Assembly: GCA_036770365.1 (NCBI GenBank)
Contig: DAIPJH010000007.1
Span: 72,721-136,720, forward strand
Direction of reading: 5' to 3'
From: DAIPJH01 sp036770365
Lineage (GTDB): Bacteria > Pseudomonadota > Alphaproteobacteria > Rickettsiales > UBA998
DNA length: 64,000 nucleotides
This document shows, piece after piece, positions 25,601 through 34,261 of the stretch. Numbering within the stretch: the first letter of the stretch is position 1; each line of letters starts with the position of its first letter. The notes under the pieces are model-generated. The model searched no databases. It was given only the letters and a program-made list of their open reading frames with translations, and was not told the DNA's origin. A program made the translations under genes and the position numbers.

Positions 25601-26401
25601 ATGACCATCACCACCATCGCTACATGGAACATCAATTCCATACGCCTCCGCTTACCTCTACTTGCTCAGTTTGCGGCCGAACACACACCCGACATCATTT
25701 GTTTACAAGAAACAAAGGTGGAGGATGATAAATTTCCACTCTTAGATATTCAAACGCTAGGATACCCACACGTTGCATTTTCAGGTCAGAAAAGCTATAA
25801 TGGCGTGGCAATTTTGTCAAAACTGCCACTCAGTAACATCACGATCACCGACATGATTGGCAATGGCGACAAACGTCATATCGGTGTTACCTTGCCTGAT
25901 GGTACACAACTTCATAATTTTTATGTTCCTGCGGGTGGTGACATCCCTGATCCAGAACAAAACCCAAAGTTCAGGGATAAATTGGCGTTTTTAGATGCAA
26001 TGCAAGCATGGTCGAATGGTTTGAAACACAACCAAGAACGCGTGATTTTTGTAGGTGATATCAACATTGCGCCACATGAGCATGATGTGTGGTCACATAA
26101 GCAACTGCTTGGTGTGGTGAGCCATACCCCGATTGAAACGACACGTTTGATTGCCCTACAAAATTCGGGAGGTTGGCTTGATACAGCGCGTCTTATCACC
26201 CCGCTCAACGAAAAGCTTTATTCATGGTGGAGCTATCGCAACCGCGACTGGGAAGCATCCAACCGAGGACGCAGACTCGACCATATCTGGGCAACTCCCG
26301 CGCTGAAAAACTGCTTTCAAAATTCCGTGACACTACCGTCCTTACGCGCCAACAAAAGTCCTTCCGACCACGTCCCAGTCATTTCATCGTTTGCATTTTG
26401 A
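25601..26401 (+). CDS. xthA: Exodeoxyribonuclease III
   Basis: Base-excision-repair AP endonuclease and 3'-5' exonuclease of the EEP superfamily, 266 residues. Metal and catalytic residues are in TWNINSIRLRL, LQETKVEDDKFP, YNGVAIL, VGDINIAPHEHDVW, NRGRRLDHIWAT and the terminal SPSDHVPV. Length and order are typical. Monocistronic by spacing. Confidence 0.96.
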   Translation: MTITTIATWNINSIRLRLPLLAQFAAEHTPDIICLQETKVEDDKFPLLDIQTLGYPHVAFSGQKSYNGVAILSKLPLSNITITDMIGNGDKRHIGVTLPDGTQLHNFYVPAGGDIPDPEQNPKFRDKLAFLDAMQAWSNGLKHNQERVIFVGDINIAPHEHDVWSHKQLLGVVSHTPIETTRLIALQNSGGWLDTARLITPLNEKLYSWWSYRNRDWEASNRGRRLDHIWATPALKNCFQNSVTLPSLRANKSPSDHVPVISSFAF

Positions 26402-26463
26402 AAATAATCCCCTAGATTATACTCAGGTATTAAGTACTTTATATAACAAAAGGAATAAAAAAT

Positions 26464-27420
26464 ATGAGCGGCGATATGTTGCATTGGGTTGGTTTTATTG
26501 TTTTCGTGATTATCGCCCTCTTTATTGATTTAGGCCTATCCAAAAAGCAAAGTGTAACACTCAATCATAAAAGTGCGCTAAGACAAAGTATCTTTTGGGT
26601 AGGACTTGGCATTGGCTTTGGCGCATGGATTTATAGCAGCTTAGGTGAAGCGCAAGGTGAAGCATGGTTCACAGGCTATATGCTAGAAAAAGCTCTCAGC
26701 ATTGATAATCTCTTTGTTTTTATCCTTGTTTTTTCCTATTTTAAGGTCACTCCCAAACAACAACAGCGTGTTTTACTCTGGGGTATTTTAGGAGCAATTA
26801 TTTTGCGCGGTATTTTTATCGCTGGTGGCACGGTTCTTATCAATCAATTCCATTGGCTACTCTACGTCATGGGCGCATTCCTCGTTTATTCAGGCTATAA
26901 ACTTGCTTTTATGAATGAAGAAGAGGAAGAAGGCGACCTTTCAGATAACAAATTGGTGAAGATTATCCAAAAATATCTTCCGATGACGGGGGAATTTGTT
27001 GGCGATAAATTCATGATCAAACTTCCTGTCGGCGGCATACGTTTTACGCCATTATTCATGGTCTTATTGGTCATTGAATTCTCAGATGTCATCTTTGCTG
27101 TGGATTCTGTCCCTGCTATCTTTGGTGTAACCACTGACCCTTACATCGTCTACACATCTAATATTTTTGCTATTTTAGGATTGCGTGCCTTATTCTTCTT
27201 ATTACAAGACGCTCTTTCAAAAATTCATTATCTCAATACTGCCCTTGCGTTTGTACTCTGCTTTATTGGCGTGAAAATGTTGATCGAACCATGGTATCAT
27301 TTCTCAACATCTGCCTCTCTCGGTATTGTGTTTGGCGCGCTTGGACTTGCCACGGTGATGTCCTATCAAAAGAACCGACATGCTGCACGAGAACTCCCTA
27401 GCAGTGAGCCTCATGAATAA
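26464..27420 (+). CDS. TerC/Alx-family integral membrane protein
   Basis: A 318-residue inner-membrane protein with about eight hydrophobic segments. The family signatures are SIDNLFVFILVFSYF (first acidic motif) and IEFSDVIFAVDSVPAIFGVT (second), plus a Glu-rich cytosolic loop EEEEEGDLSD near 150. Members include Alx and TerC, linked to manganese export and metallation of secreted proteins. No alx-type (yybP-ykoY) riboswitch fits in the 62-base upstream gap. The coding sequence overlaps ispE by eight bases. Confidence 0.92.
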   Translation: MSGDMLHWVGFIVFVIIALFIDLGLSKKQSVTLNHKSALRQSIFWVGLGIGFGAWIYSSLGEAQGEAWFTGYMLEKALSIDNLFVFILVFSYFKVTPKQQQRVLLWGILGAIILRGIFIAGGTVLINQFHWLLYVMGAFLVYSGYKLAFMNEEEEEGDLSDNKLVKIIQKYLPMTGEFVGDKFMIKLPVGGIRFTPLFMVLLVIEFSDVIFAVDSVPAIFGVTTDPYIVYTSNIFAILGLRALFFLLQDALSKIHYLNTALAFVLCFIGVKMLIEPWYHFSTSASLGIVFGALGLATVMSYQKNRHAARELPSSEPHE

Positions 27421-28330
27421 CGCACTTACCCTGCATGCCCCTGCAAAAATCAATCTTTTTTTGCATGTGACAGGTAGACGCGAAGATGGCTATCATCTTT
27501 TAGAAAGTATGGTTGTATTCGCAGATGACATCTACGATACACTGCATTTTCATATCGCACCAAAAAGTGAAATCACTCTTAACACAATGGGGCATTTTGC
27601 TCCTGCACTCACACAATCCTATGCGGATCATCAGAAGGATGATCTTGTCCTTCGTGCGGCCAGATTTTTAGCACAACACACCTCTATTTCACAAGGCGCA
27701 CACATCATATTAGAAAAGAATTTACCTCTTGGGGCTGGGTTGGGGGGAGGATCAGCAGACGCCGCGGCATGCCTCATAGGACTCCAAAAACTCTGGGGTT
27801 TATCCCTTTCTGATAAAGAAATAGATGCGATCGCCATAAAGCTTGGTGCAGATGTCCCCATATGCCTGCGTAAGCAACCATGCATCATGCGCGGCATTGG
27901 CGAAGACATCACTTTCCTCCCCCCGCTTCCTCATTTTTACATAGTGCTAGTCTACCCTCAAGCCCACTGCTCTACCTCTGAGATTTTCACCCATTTGAAC
28001 CTTACAAAAGGACAGCTAAGCGGCTTCCCCAATAGCCCTCTTTTTCCCTCTTCATCGCCCCTTTCTCTTGCTACACTCATCGCATTTTTGCAAGATTGTC
28101 GTAACGATCTTACCCGCAGTGCCATCCCTCTACAGCCAGTGATCTCAGAAGCATTATCATCCCTATCTCAGCAAAAAAATTGTTTATATGCTGCCATGAC
28201 AGGCAGTGGATCCGCATGTTTTGGTATTTTTGAACATGCCAAAGAGGCAAAAACATCCCAAAATATCCTTCAAGATTCCTATCCTAGTTGGTGGATAGAT
28301 ACCAGTGCGATACGTGGTCTATCCTCATAA
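27413..28330 (+). CDS. ispE: 4-diphosphocytidyl-2-C-methylerythritol kinase
   Basis: GHMP kinase of the non-mevalonate isoprenoid pathway, phosphorylating CDP-ME. The 305-residue protein has APAKINLFLHVTGRREDGYH at the start, the ATP loop LPLGAGLGGGSADAAA near 110, GADVPICL and the third GHMP motif MTGSGSACFG. The ATG at 27413 sits inside the end of the terC gene and gives the family start (MNNALTLHAPAKIN); an upstream ATG at 27380 is not conserved. Probably translated by coupling to terC. Confidence 0.95.
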   Translation: MNNALTLHAPAKINLFLHVTGRREDGYHLLESMVVFADDIYDTLHFHIAPKSEITLNTMGHFAPALTQSYADHQKDDLVLRAARFLAQHTSISQGAHIILEKNLPLGAGLGGGSADAAACLIGLQKLWGLSLSDKEIDAIAIKLGADVPICLRKQPCIMRGIGEDITFLPPLPHFYIVLVYPQAHCSTSEIFTHLNLTKGQLSGFPNSPLFPSSSPLSLATLIAFLQDCRNDLTRSAIPLQPVISEALSSLSQQKNCLYAAMTGSGSACFGIFEHAKEAKTSQNILQDSYPSWWIDTSAIRGLSS

Positions 28331-28353
28331 ATTGTCATAGAACCTTCATATAA
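28331..28353 (+). promoter_or_regulatory. Promoter resembling the TTGTCAT motif class
   Basis: ATTGTCAT at 28331-28337 is followed by ten bases and TATAAC at 28348-28353, the same TTGTCAT-N10-hexamer layout found before the genes at 7100, 12119 and 12267. It lies about 65 bases upstream of the 866-residue unknown. The upstream CATCAT half of the motif is only partly kept. Confidence 0.4.
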
Positions 28354-28418
28354 CACGCAGTCAGTTTGTGCTATAAGAGAGGTGTACCAATAGTTTTCAA
28401 AAAAGACTGTGACGAACG

Positions 28419-31019
28419 ATGACGCATAATAATGAAAAAAAGAATGGTAGACCGGCTGCATCAGCAGATGAGCTGGAGTCTCCGCTTTTTCCGTCATTCA
28501 AAGGACAAATCGTTGCAGAACAACACTTTAAAACAAACCCTTATGCACGCACCGCAGAGAATTACTCTCTAACCTCTGCTACTAACTTCAGTGCGCGCTT
28601 ATACCAAGCACACTACGAAGATCCTTGGAGCAAAGAGGCGCAAAAAGACAAAGGTAGACCACTTGCTGATTCTTTTAAAGGACGTGTAGGTATTCGTGCC
28701 TTTTCACGCGGCATTCTTGGCACTGCACTAATGACATGGGCTGAACTAGAAGCCAATGACTTTGACCCTGGTTTGATCGCAGACGTCAAGCAAGGCATCA
28801 AGGAAAATACGATCGACAAACACGAATTATCAAAATTTTCACTGACTCACCGTTTTTTTGATAGTGCAGCACGCTTTTTTGATAACACCGCAGGCCAGGC
28901 CATCAAATACGGTATTGCCAAGCCATACTCAATGATTTCAGGTAAATCTTTTGAAGATGCTGCACATGGCATGCTACACTTTCGCTCCAAGCGCAATTAC
29001 TCTGCACACGACCTTGAAAAAGCACGAAACATTCTACTTAAAGACCCGATTCCAGAACATAACTTTGTTCGTATTTACGGAAAATTATCTGGCACACCTG
29101 AAGAACATCAAGCATTTCAGGAAAGATTTTCTGCTTGGGAAAAACGCCAAACTCCCCAAACGCTAAAAGACATATCTCTACGCAAGCTGAATGGTCGTTC
29201 CCTTGGTCATGAGATGGTAGATACCACCTTTTCATTTGCAATGGGGAGTATCGGGGATGCTACGGGTCGTCACTTAGTCAGTGTACTTGATCCCAACGTG
29301 CGTAAAGATTGGATTGATGAAAAAGGCATCCACCCTCTTGGCATGTTAAAATCCTTACGTGATGCTGCTTGGGATATTTTATCCTACCGACAAATGGAAG
29401 ATTGGGTTGTTGCACTTCCTTATGTCTATACCATGAAGGCAATGCGCCCTCTTCAGGCGAAACTCTCGCCTAATAGCAAAATTGGAATTGATTCTAACTA
29501 CGGCCCAATGAGTGTTATCAGTAAAGATGCCAGCCATTATTTAGGCGATACTGCTGTCACGGCTGCCATAAACCTACAACTACGTTTTTCGCTTTATAAT
29601 TTCTACACATTGATGTTTCGTGATAGCTATCATCATGCAGCACATTCGTATGTTACGTGGAAACAAAACAATTTTTCGATTGCCCCAGAACATAATGTAG
29701 AAACTGATCATAAAGATAAACCCCATCACTCTCTTGGCGAAAAAGCTGTGGGTGCATTTAACTATGCTGCCATGAGCTTTATCAAATCACAAACATGGAT
29801 GACGCCAGCAGTGCTTTTCTTCTGGCCACAACGACTTTCTTTGATAAAAAGTAACGGACGCATCGTTTTTGCAGATGCAGATAATCAAAACAACAGTGGT
29901 ATTGTCACTAATAGACCACGCCGAGACCCACCACTCGACGTCATTGGACAACACCACTTATATGCTAGCCCTGATATGACCGTCACCGCTAGCCCAGCTA
30001 CTATGTATCTAAACAATGGCGTCTTAAAATTTCGTGATGATAAAAGCAAAGATGCGCTTTCCCAAAATTGGTATCCAGAACCACGACGCTCAACCCCGCA
30101 AGCTGCACAAGGCAATCCTCGATCCGCCTATATCAATGAGCAGGAGATCACTAACGCAAGTCGAGTAATGTCTGACAAAGGAGAAAGCGTTGCTACTGCG
30201 AATTATGACCCTTATAAAGCGCGCAAAGGTGACTCTATTTTAGGGGCGATGATGAACCCTGTCGGTCGCATGATGTATAGCATGCAAACCACGTTAGAAA
30301 AAGGCATCAAAAGCATTGTTAACCCTGAAAATCTTGTACCGGGAACAACAGGATATCGCTATTTCAAAAATACGGAATTTTTATCTAACCGTCTTGTATC
30401 CAACGCACTTTCTTATACCCCCTACATGATCGCCAAAGCAGAACTTGAAAACAAAGTCAATACCGTTGCCGCAGATGCATCACTATATCGTGCCATTGAG
30501 GGTGCAGAACATCTTGATATGAAGGAAGCACGTGCGGGGCTTTACGATTACATTAACTGCATCATTCAACAGCCTATTTCAGATGTAACGCGTGCGCGGG
30601 TGTATGATGGCAAAGGACTGATCAATTCTATGCAGCGTAGTAAGGATATCGCGCATCAACAACAGCATAAGGATAATGCACCGACCCATGCTGAAATCAT
30701 TCACCACGAGGCAAAGCTTGGGCTGAAAAAACCTGCTGTTGCTGCAACGCCAACAACTCCTAAAACAGAAGATAAAACGGCAAAAGTGCTTGCGAATGAA
30801 GCGATCGAGCGCGTACGCACAACATCTTCCAAAATCGTCTCCACCACGGATAAAAGCTTCCCGCTAGACGGAGATCAAGGCAAAGTGCATCGTGACCGTT
30901 TACAAGCTGAGGCAGAGCTTAAAAGAACACAAGAAGAGCAACCTATCAGCCATTTAGCACGCCTCCAGATACAACAAGATACCCTTCAAGGCGCACCTTC
31001 TGGCGTTACACTTCATTAA
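28419..31019 (+). CDS. Large hypothetical protein, 866 aa
   Basis: A large protein with no domain I recognise. There is no signal peptide. Sequence is mostly helical and amphipathic, with scattered moderately hydrophobic stretches (near 300-420) that are not clear membrane spans. The final 170 residues contain Pro/Thr-rich linkers and a charged helical tail ending HLARLQIQQDTLQGAP. It lies between ispE and rseP but has its own promoter-like sequence and about 90 bases of space on each side, so it appears inserted among housekeeping genes. The frame is intact. A secreted effector or large structural protein are both possible. Confidence 0.7.
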   Translation: MTHNNEKKNGRPAASADELESPLFPSFKGQIVAEQHFKTNPYARTAENYSLTSATNFSARLYQAHYEDPWSKEAQKDKGRPLADSFKGRVGIRAFSRGILGTALMTWAELEANDFDPGLIADVKQGIKENTIDKHELSKFSLTHRFFDSAARFFDNTAGQAIKYGIAKPYSMISGKSFEDAAHGMLHFRSKRNYSAHDLEKARNILLKDPIPEHNFVRIYGKLSGTPEEHQAFQERFSAWEKRQTPQTLKDISLRKLNGRSLGHEMVDTTFSFAMGSIGDATGRHLVSVLDPNVRKDWIDEKGIHPLGMLKSLRDAAWDILSYRQMEDWVVALPYVYTMKAMRPLQAKLSPNSKIGIDSNYGPMSVISKDASHYLGDTAVTAAINLQLRFSLYNFYTLMFRDSYHHAAHSYVTWKQNNFSIAPEHNVETDHKDKPHHSLGEKAVGAFNYAAMSFIKSQTWMTPAVLFFWPQRLSLIKSNGRIVFADADNQNNSGIVTNRPRRDPPLDVIGQHHLYASPDMTVTASPATMYLNNGVLKFRDDKSKDALSQNWYPEPRRSTPQAAQGNPRSAYINEQEITNASRVMSDKGESVATANYDPYKARKGDSILGAMMNPVGRMMYSMQTTLEKGIKSIVNPENLVPGTTGYRYFKNTEFLSNRLVSNALSYTPYMIAKAELENKVNTVAADASLYRAIEGAEHLDMKEARAGLYDYINCIIQQPISDVTRARVYDGKGLINSMQRSKDIAHQQQHKDNAPTHAEIIHHEAKLGLKKPAVAATPTTPKTEDKTAKVLANEAIERVRTTSSKIVSTTDKSFPLDGDQGKVHRDRLQAEAELKRTQEEQPISHLARLQIQQDTLQGAPSGVTLH

Positions 31020-31109
31020 TGACACCTATTTTTTTATTAGAGTATTACTTGTATTCACCTGTAATTTCGCTACATTAACGTCGTATCATTTCACACATAG
31101 AGTACCTCC

Positions 31110-32282
31110 ATGCTTCCACATATTGCTGGTTTTCTCCATACTTTACTTTCCTTTGTTGGCATCTTGTCGCTCATTGTTTTTTTGCATGAGTTTGGACATT
31201 ATCTCATCGCACGGCTTTGCGGTGTACGCATTCTAGAATTTTCCATTGGGTTTGGTAAGGAAATCTATAGCTGGAAAGACAAGCATGATACACGCTGGAA
31301 AATCAGCCTTATCCCCATGGGGGGCTACGTTAAAATGTTTGGAGATGCGTCGGAAGCAAGCGCGCCTGATGCACAAAAATTAGAAAATATGTCTGAGCAA
31401 GACAAAGCTATAAGCTTTCATTTCAAACCCCTATGGAAAAAAGCAGCGATTGTATTTGCAGGTCCTGCGGCGAACTTTATACTCACCATATGCATCTTCA
31501 CAGGCTTTATTTTTACCTACGGCGTGACAACGGCTGATCCAATTGTTGGTGAAATATTACCTGATTCTCCTGCACTGGAAGCAGGACTACAAGCAGGTGA
31601 TCGTGTCCTGAGCGTCAATGCTACTCCTGTAGAACATTTCCGTGATATCCCCCGCCTTATTCTTACAAATATGGGAACACCTGTGGAATTAAAACTCCAA
31701 CGTGGCAACGAGACCATCATTAAAATAATTACACCGCGTTTTATTGAAGAAACTGACTCACTGGGCAATAAATCCAAACGCCCTATGATCGGCTTCAAAA
31801 GCCAACGCTTAACTGTCAAAGAGGTTGGTATTGCAGGTGCATTGGTTGAATCCATGAAACAAACATGGGACATCACCATGATCACGGGAGAATATCTTGG
31901 GCAGGTTATCAAAGGAGACCGTAGTGCCAAAGAAATGAAAGGTCCGCTCGGCATTGCCAAAATGTCGGGACAAGCCACTGAGAAAGGTCTTTATACGGTA
32001 CTATGGTTCATGGCGTTGCTCTCCGCCAACCTTGGATTCATCAACTTATTACCTATCCCTCCTTTAGACGGCGGACATTTGTTATTTTATACGCTAGAAG
32101 GTATGCGCGGTCGTCCTCTTGCACTTAAATTTCAAGAATATAGTTTCCGTGCTGGCTTTGCACTTGTGCTGAGTTTAATGGTCTTTACTATTTTCAACGA
32201 TGTACGCGATCTGGTAACGGGTACAACCGATACTCCGGAACAAAGCGATAAAAGCACCACACCATCACAACCTAAAAAATAA
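31110..32282 (+). CDS. rseP: Site-2 protease RseP (MmpA-like)
   Basis: Intramembrane zinc metalloprotease of 390 residues that cleaves transmembrane anti-sigma factors and signal peptides. It has HEFGHYLIARLCG in the first membrane segment and the second zinc site NLLPIPPLDGGHL near 310. A single PDZ domain (about 130-205, with LEAGLQAGDRVLSVNATPV) sits between, as is usual in alphaproteobacteria. The C-terminal tail is hydrophilic. The E. coli-type neighbours dxr and bamA are missing; coq9 follows instead, two bases after the stop. Confidence 0.95.
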   Translation: MLPHIAGFLHTLLSFVGILSLIVFLHEFGHYLIARLCGVRILEFSIGFGKEIYSWKDKHDTRWKISLIPMGGYVKMFGDASEASAPDAQKLENMSEQDKAISFHFKPLWKKAAIVFAGPAANFILTICIFTGFIFTYGVTTADPIVGEILPDSPALEAGLQAGDRVLSVNATPVEHFRDIPRLILTNMGTPVELKLQRGNETIIKIITPRFIEETDSLGNKSKRPMIGFKSQRLTVKEVGIAGALVESMKQTWDITMITGEYLGQVIKGDRSAKEMKGPLGIAKMSGQATEKGLYTVLWFMALLSANLGFINLLPIPPLDGGHLLFYTLEGMRGRPLALKFQEYSFRAGFALVLSLMVFTIFNDVRDLVTGTTDTPEQSDKSTTPSQPKK

Positions 32283-32284
32283 TT

Positions 32285-32884
32285 ATGACGACACGTGAAA
32301 CACAAGATGCCATCACACATAAAGCGTTAGAGCTAGCCATTTTTGAAGGCTGGACAGAAACGATGCTTGATCATGCCACCAAACAAGCTGGTTATGATGA
32401 TGTGTTGACATGGAAACGAGTGTTTCCTGAAGGTGTGGCGGATATATTAGAACATTACCGCACCCAAATTGATGAAGAGTCACGCCGTATTTGCACTTTA
32501 GAACATGAAACTATCTCGACCATGCGTATCCGAGATAAAATAGCCTATCTGGTGATGCTTCGCCTACGTTTGCAAGAACCATATAAAGAAGCGTTGAAGC
32601 GCGCTTTCGGTCATGCTGCCATCCCAACCCACACGCTCGACGCCCTTACGCGTCTATGGCACACTGCTGACAGCATTTGGAAACTCGCAGGGGATACATC
32701 TGTTGATTTCAACTACTACACCAAGCGTATCATGCTCGCAAAAGTCTATCTTTCCACCTTACTGTGCTGGTTCAACGACAGCTCCGAGCATTACACCGAA
32801 ACAGATGCTTTCCTACACCGCCGCATTGACAATGTTATGCAGTTTGAAAAACTTAAGGCAAAGGTGAAGAAGATGTTTGCTTAA
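32285..32884 (+). CDS. coq9: COQ9-family ubiquinone biosynthesis protein
   Basis: A 199-residue TetR-like helical protein of the COQ9 family, which binds isoprenoid lipids and presents ubiquinone intermediates to the hydroxylases. The family pattern is seen in GWTETMLDHATKQAGYDDVLTWKRVFPEGVADILEHY, the middle VMLRLRLQEPYKEALKRA and the C-terminal WHTADSIWKLAGDTSVDFNYYTKR segment. Together with ubiB it supports ubiquinone-based respiration. Translated two bases after rseP, so probably in one operon. Confidence 0.93.
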   Translation: MTTRETQDAITHKALELAIFEGWTETMLDHATKQAGYDDVLTWKRVFPEGVADILEHYRTQIDEESRRICTLEHETISTMRIRDKIAYLVMLRLRLQEPYKEALKRAFGHAAIPTHTLDALTRLWHTADSIWKLAGDTSVDFNYYTKRIMLAKVYLSTLLCWFNDSSEHYTETDAFLHRRIDNVMQFEKLKAKVKKMFA

Positions 32885-32910
32885 ACATCCGCTCTACCGC
32901 ATGGCTCTAA

Positions 32911-32941
32911 ATTGCCGCATCGCTATGCTCCCCGCAATGAC
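32911..32941. repeat. Interspersed palindromic repeat, degenerate copy
   Basis: Read on the minus strand this is GTCATTGCGGGGAGCATAGC followed by GATGCGGCAAT. From memory it closely resembles the dispersed repeat of the form GTCATTGCGAGGAGCGWAGC plus GACGCGGCAAT seen in many alphaproteobacterial and rickettsial genomes. It can fold on itself and lies between convergent genes. Only one good copy is visible in this window. Confidence 0.5.
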
Positions 32942-32957
32942 AAGCGCAAAAGTATCA

Positions 32958-34142
32958 TCACCGCGCCTCAAACGCCGCAATCCCTGTAATTGCTCTACCT
33001 AAAATCAGCGCGTGAATATCGTGCGTGCCTTCATAGGTGTTGACCGCTTCCAGATTGACCATATGACGAATGACATGATATTCATCAGCAATACCGTTAC
33101 CGCCATGCATATCGCGTGCAGCGCGAGCAATATCAAGGGCTTTGCCGCAGGAGTTACGTTTAATCAGTGAAATCATATCGACGCTATACTCACCCGAATC
33201 AAGCAAACGTCCAACCTGCAAACACGCCTGAAGCCCTAGCGCGATTTCAGTTGCCATATCAGCGAGTTTCTTTTGAATCAGTTGATTCGCAGCAAGTGGC
33301 TTACCAAATTGCGTGCGCTCAAGCGTATAGTTGCGTGCAGCTTCATAACAAAATTGAGCCGCACCGAGCGCGCCCCATCCAATGCCATAACGCGCTTTGT
33401 TCAAACATGAAAATGGCCCTTTCATCCCGACCACATCCAACACATGATCATCAGGTACAAACACCTCGTCAAGCATAATCATCCCTGTGATGGACGCCCG
33501 AAGCGCGACTTTACCTTCAATTTTAGGAGTTGCCACACCCTTAGCTGTACAATCTACAACAAACCCCCGCACCACACCTTCACCACCGTCCTCAATGGTG
33601 CGCGCCCAGACAATCGCAATATCGGCAATCGGCGAATTGGTTATCCATGTTTTTGAACCGCTTAATTTCCAGCCACCATCTACTTGCTTAGCGCGAGTTT
33701 TCATGCCATTTGGATCTGATCCTTGATCTGGCTCAGTCAACCCAAAACACCCGACTAATTCCCCCGTTGCTAAACGCGGAAGGTAGGTGTTTTTGAGGAA
33801 ATTAGAACCAAAAATCGACAAAGGATACATCACCAACGATGATTGAACCGACATTGCCGAGCGATACCCAGAATCAACCCACTCGACCTCATGCGCCATC
33901 AAACCATAGGCAACATGCGACACGCCTGCGCAGCCATAGCCGTCGATCGTCGCGCCTAGCAACCCCACTTGCCCCATTTCATGCATAATCTCACGGTCAA
34001 AATGCTCATGACGAAACGCTTGCGTGATGTTCGGAAACAACTCTGTGCGCACAAATTTTCGCACCTCGTCACGTATCAATCGCTCTTCATTACTTAACAC
34101 AGCATCAAGATTCAGCGGGTCTTGCCAGTTCAATGGGTGCAT
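32958..34142 (-). CDS. gcdH: Glutaryl-CoA dehydrogenase-like acyl-CoA dehydrogenase
   Basis: A 394-residue FAD enzyme of the acyl-CoA dehydrogenase family, best matched to glutaryl-CoA dehydrogenase (lysine/tryptophan degradation, giving crotonyl-CoA). Markers are YGCAGVSHVAYGLMAHEVE, the FAD-binding CFGLTEPDQGSDPNGM and TWITNSPIADIAIVWAR, then RTQFGKPLAANQLIQKKLADM and the catalytic-Glu segment VNTYEGTHDIHALILGRAITG at the end. The ending is characteristic of GcdH rather than short-chain dehydrogenases. It stands alone here, without its electron-transfer flavoprotein genes. Confidence 0.9.
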   Translation of the reverse strand: MHPLNWQDPLNLDAVLSNEERLIRDEVRKFVRTELFPNITQAFRHEHFDREIMHEMGQVGLLGATIDGYGCAGVSHVAYGLMAHEVEWVDSGYRSAMSVQSSLVMYPLSIFGSNFLKNTYLPRLATGELVGCFGLTEPDQGSDPNGMKTRAKQVDGGWKLSGSKTWITNSPIADIAIVWARTIEDGGEGVVRGFVVDCTAKGVATPKIEGKVALRASITGMIMLDEVFVPDDHVLDVVGMKGPFSCLNKARYGIGWGALGAAQFCYEAARNYTLERTQFGKPLAANQLIQKKLADMATEIALGLQACLQVGRLLDSGEYSVDMISLIKRNSCGKALDIARAARDMHGGNGIADEYHVIRHMVNLEAVNTYEGTHDIHALILGRAITGIAAFEAR

Positions 34143-34261
34143 GATGTTTCTCCTTATGATTCTACTTCATAGAATGACGTAAAAAGCTAAAATTGTCATT
34201 ATTTCTTCATCAATACTGTGATAAACTGCTCGCAACATAAAACCACGACCACAGAAACCAC

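Noticed and set aside
26402..26463. Possible yybP-ykoY riboswitch before the TerC gene
   Set aside because: Only 62 bases are available and the family's conserved core is absent.
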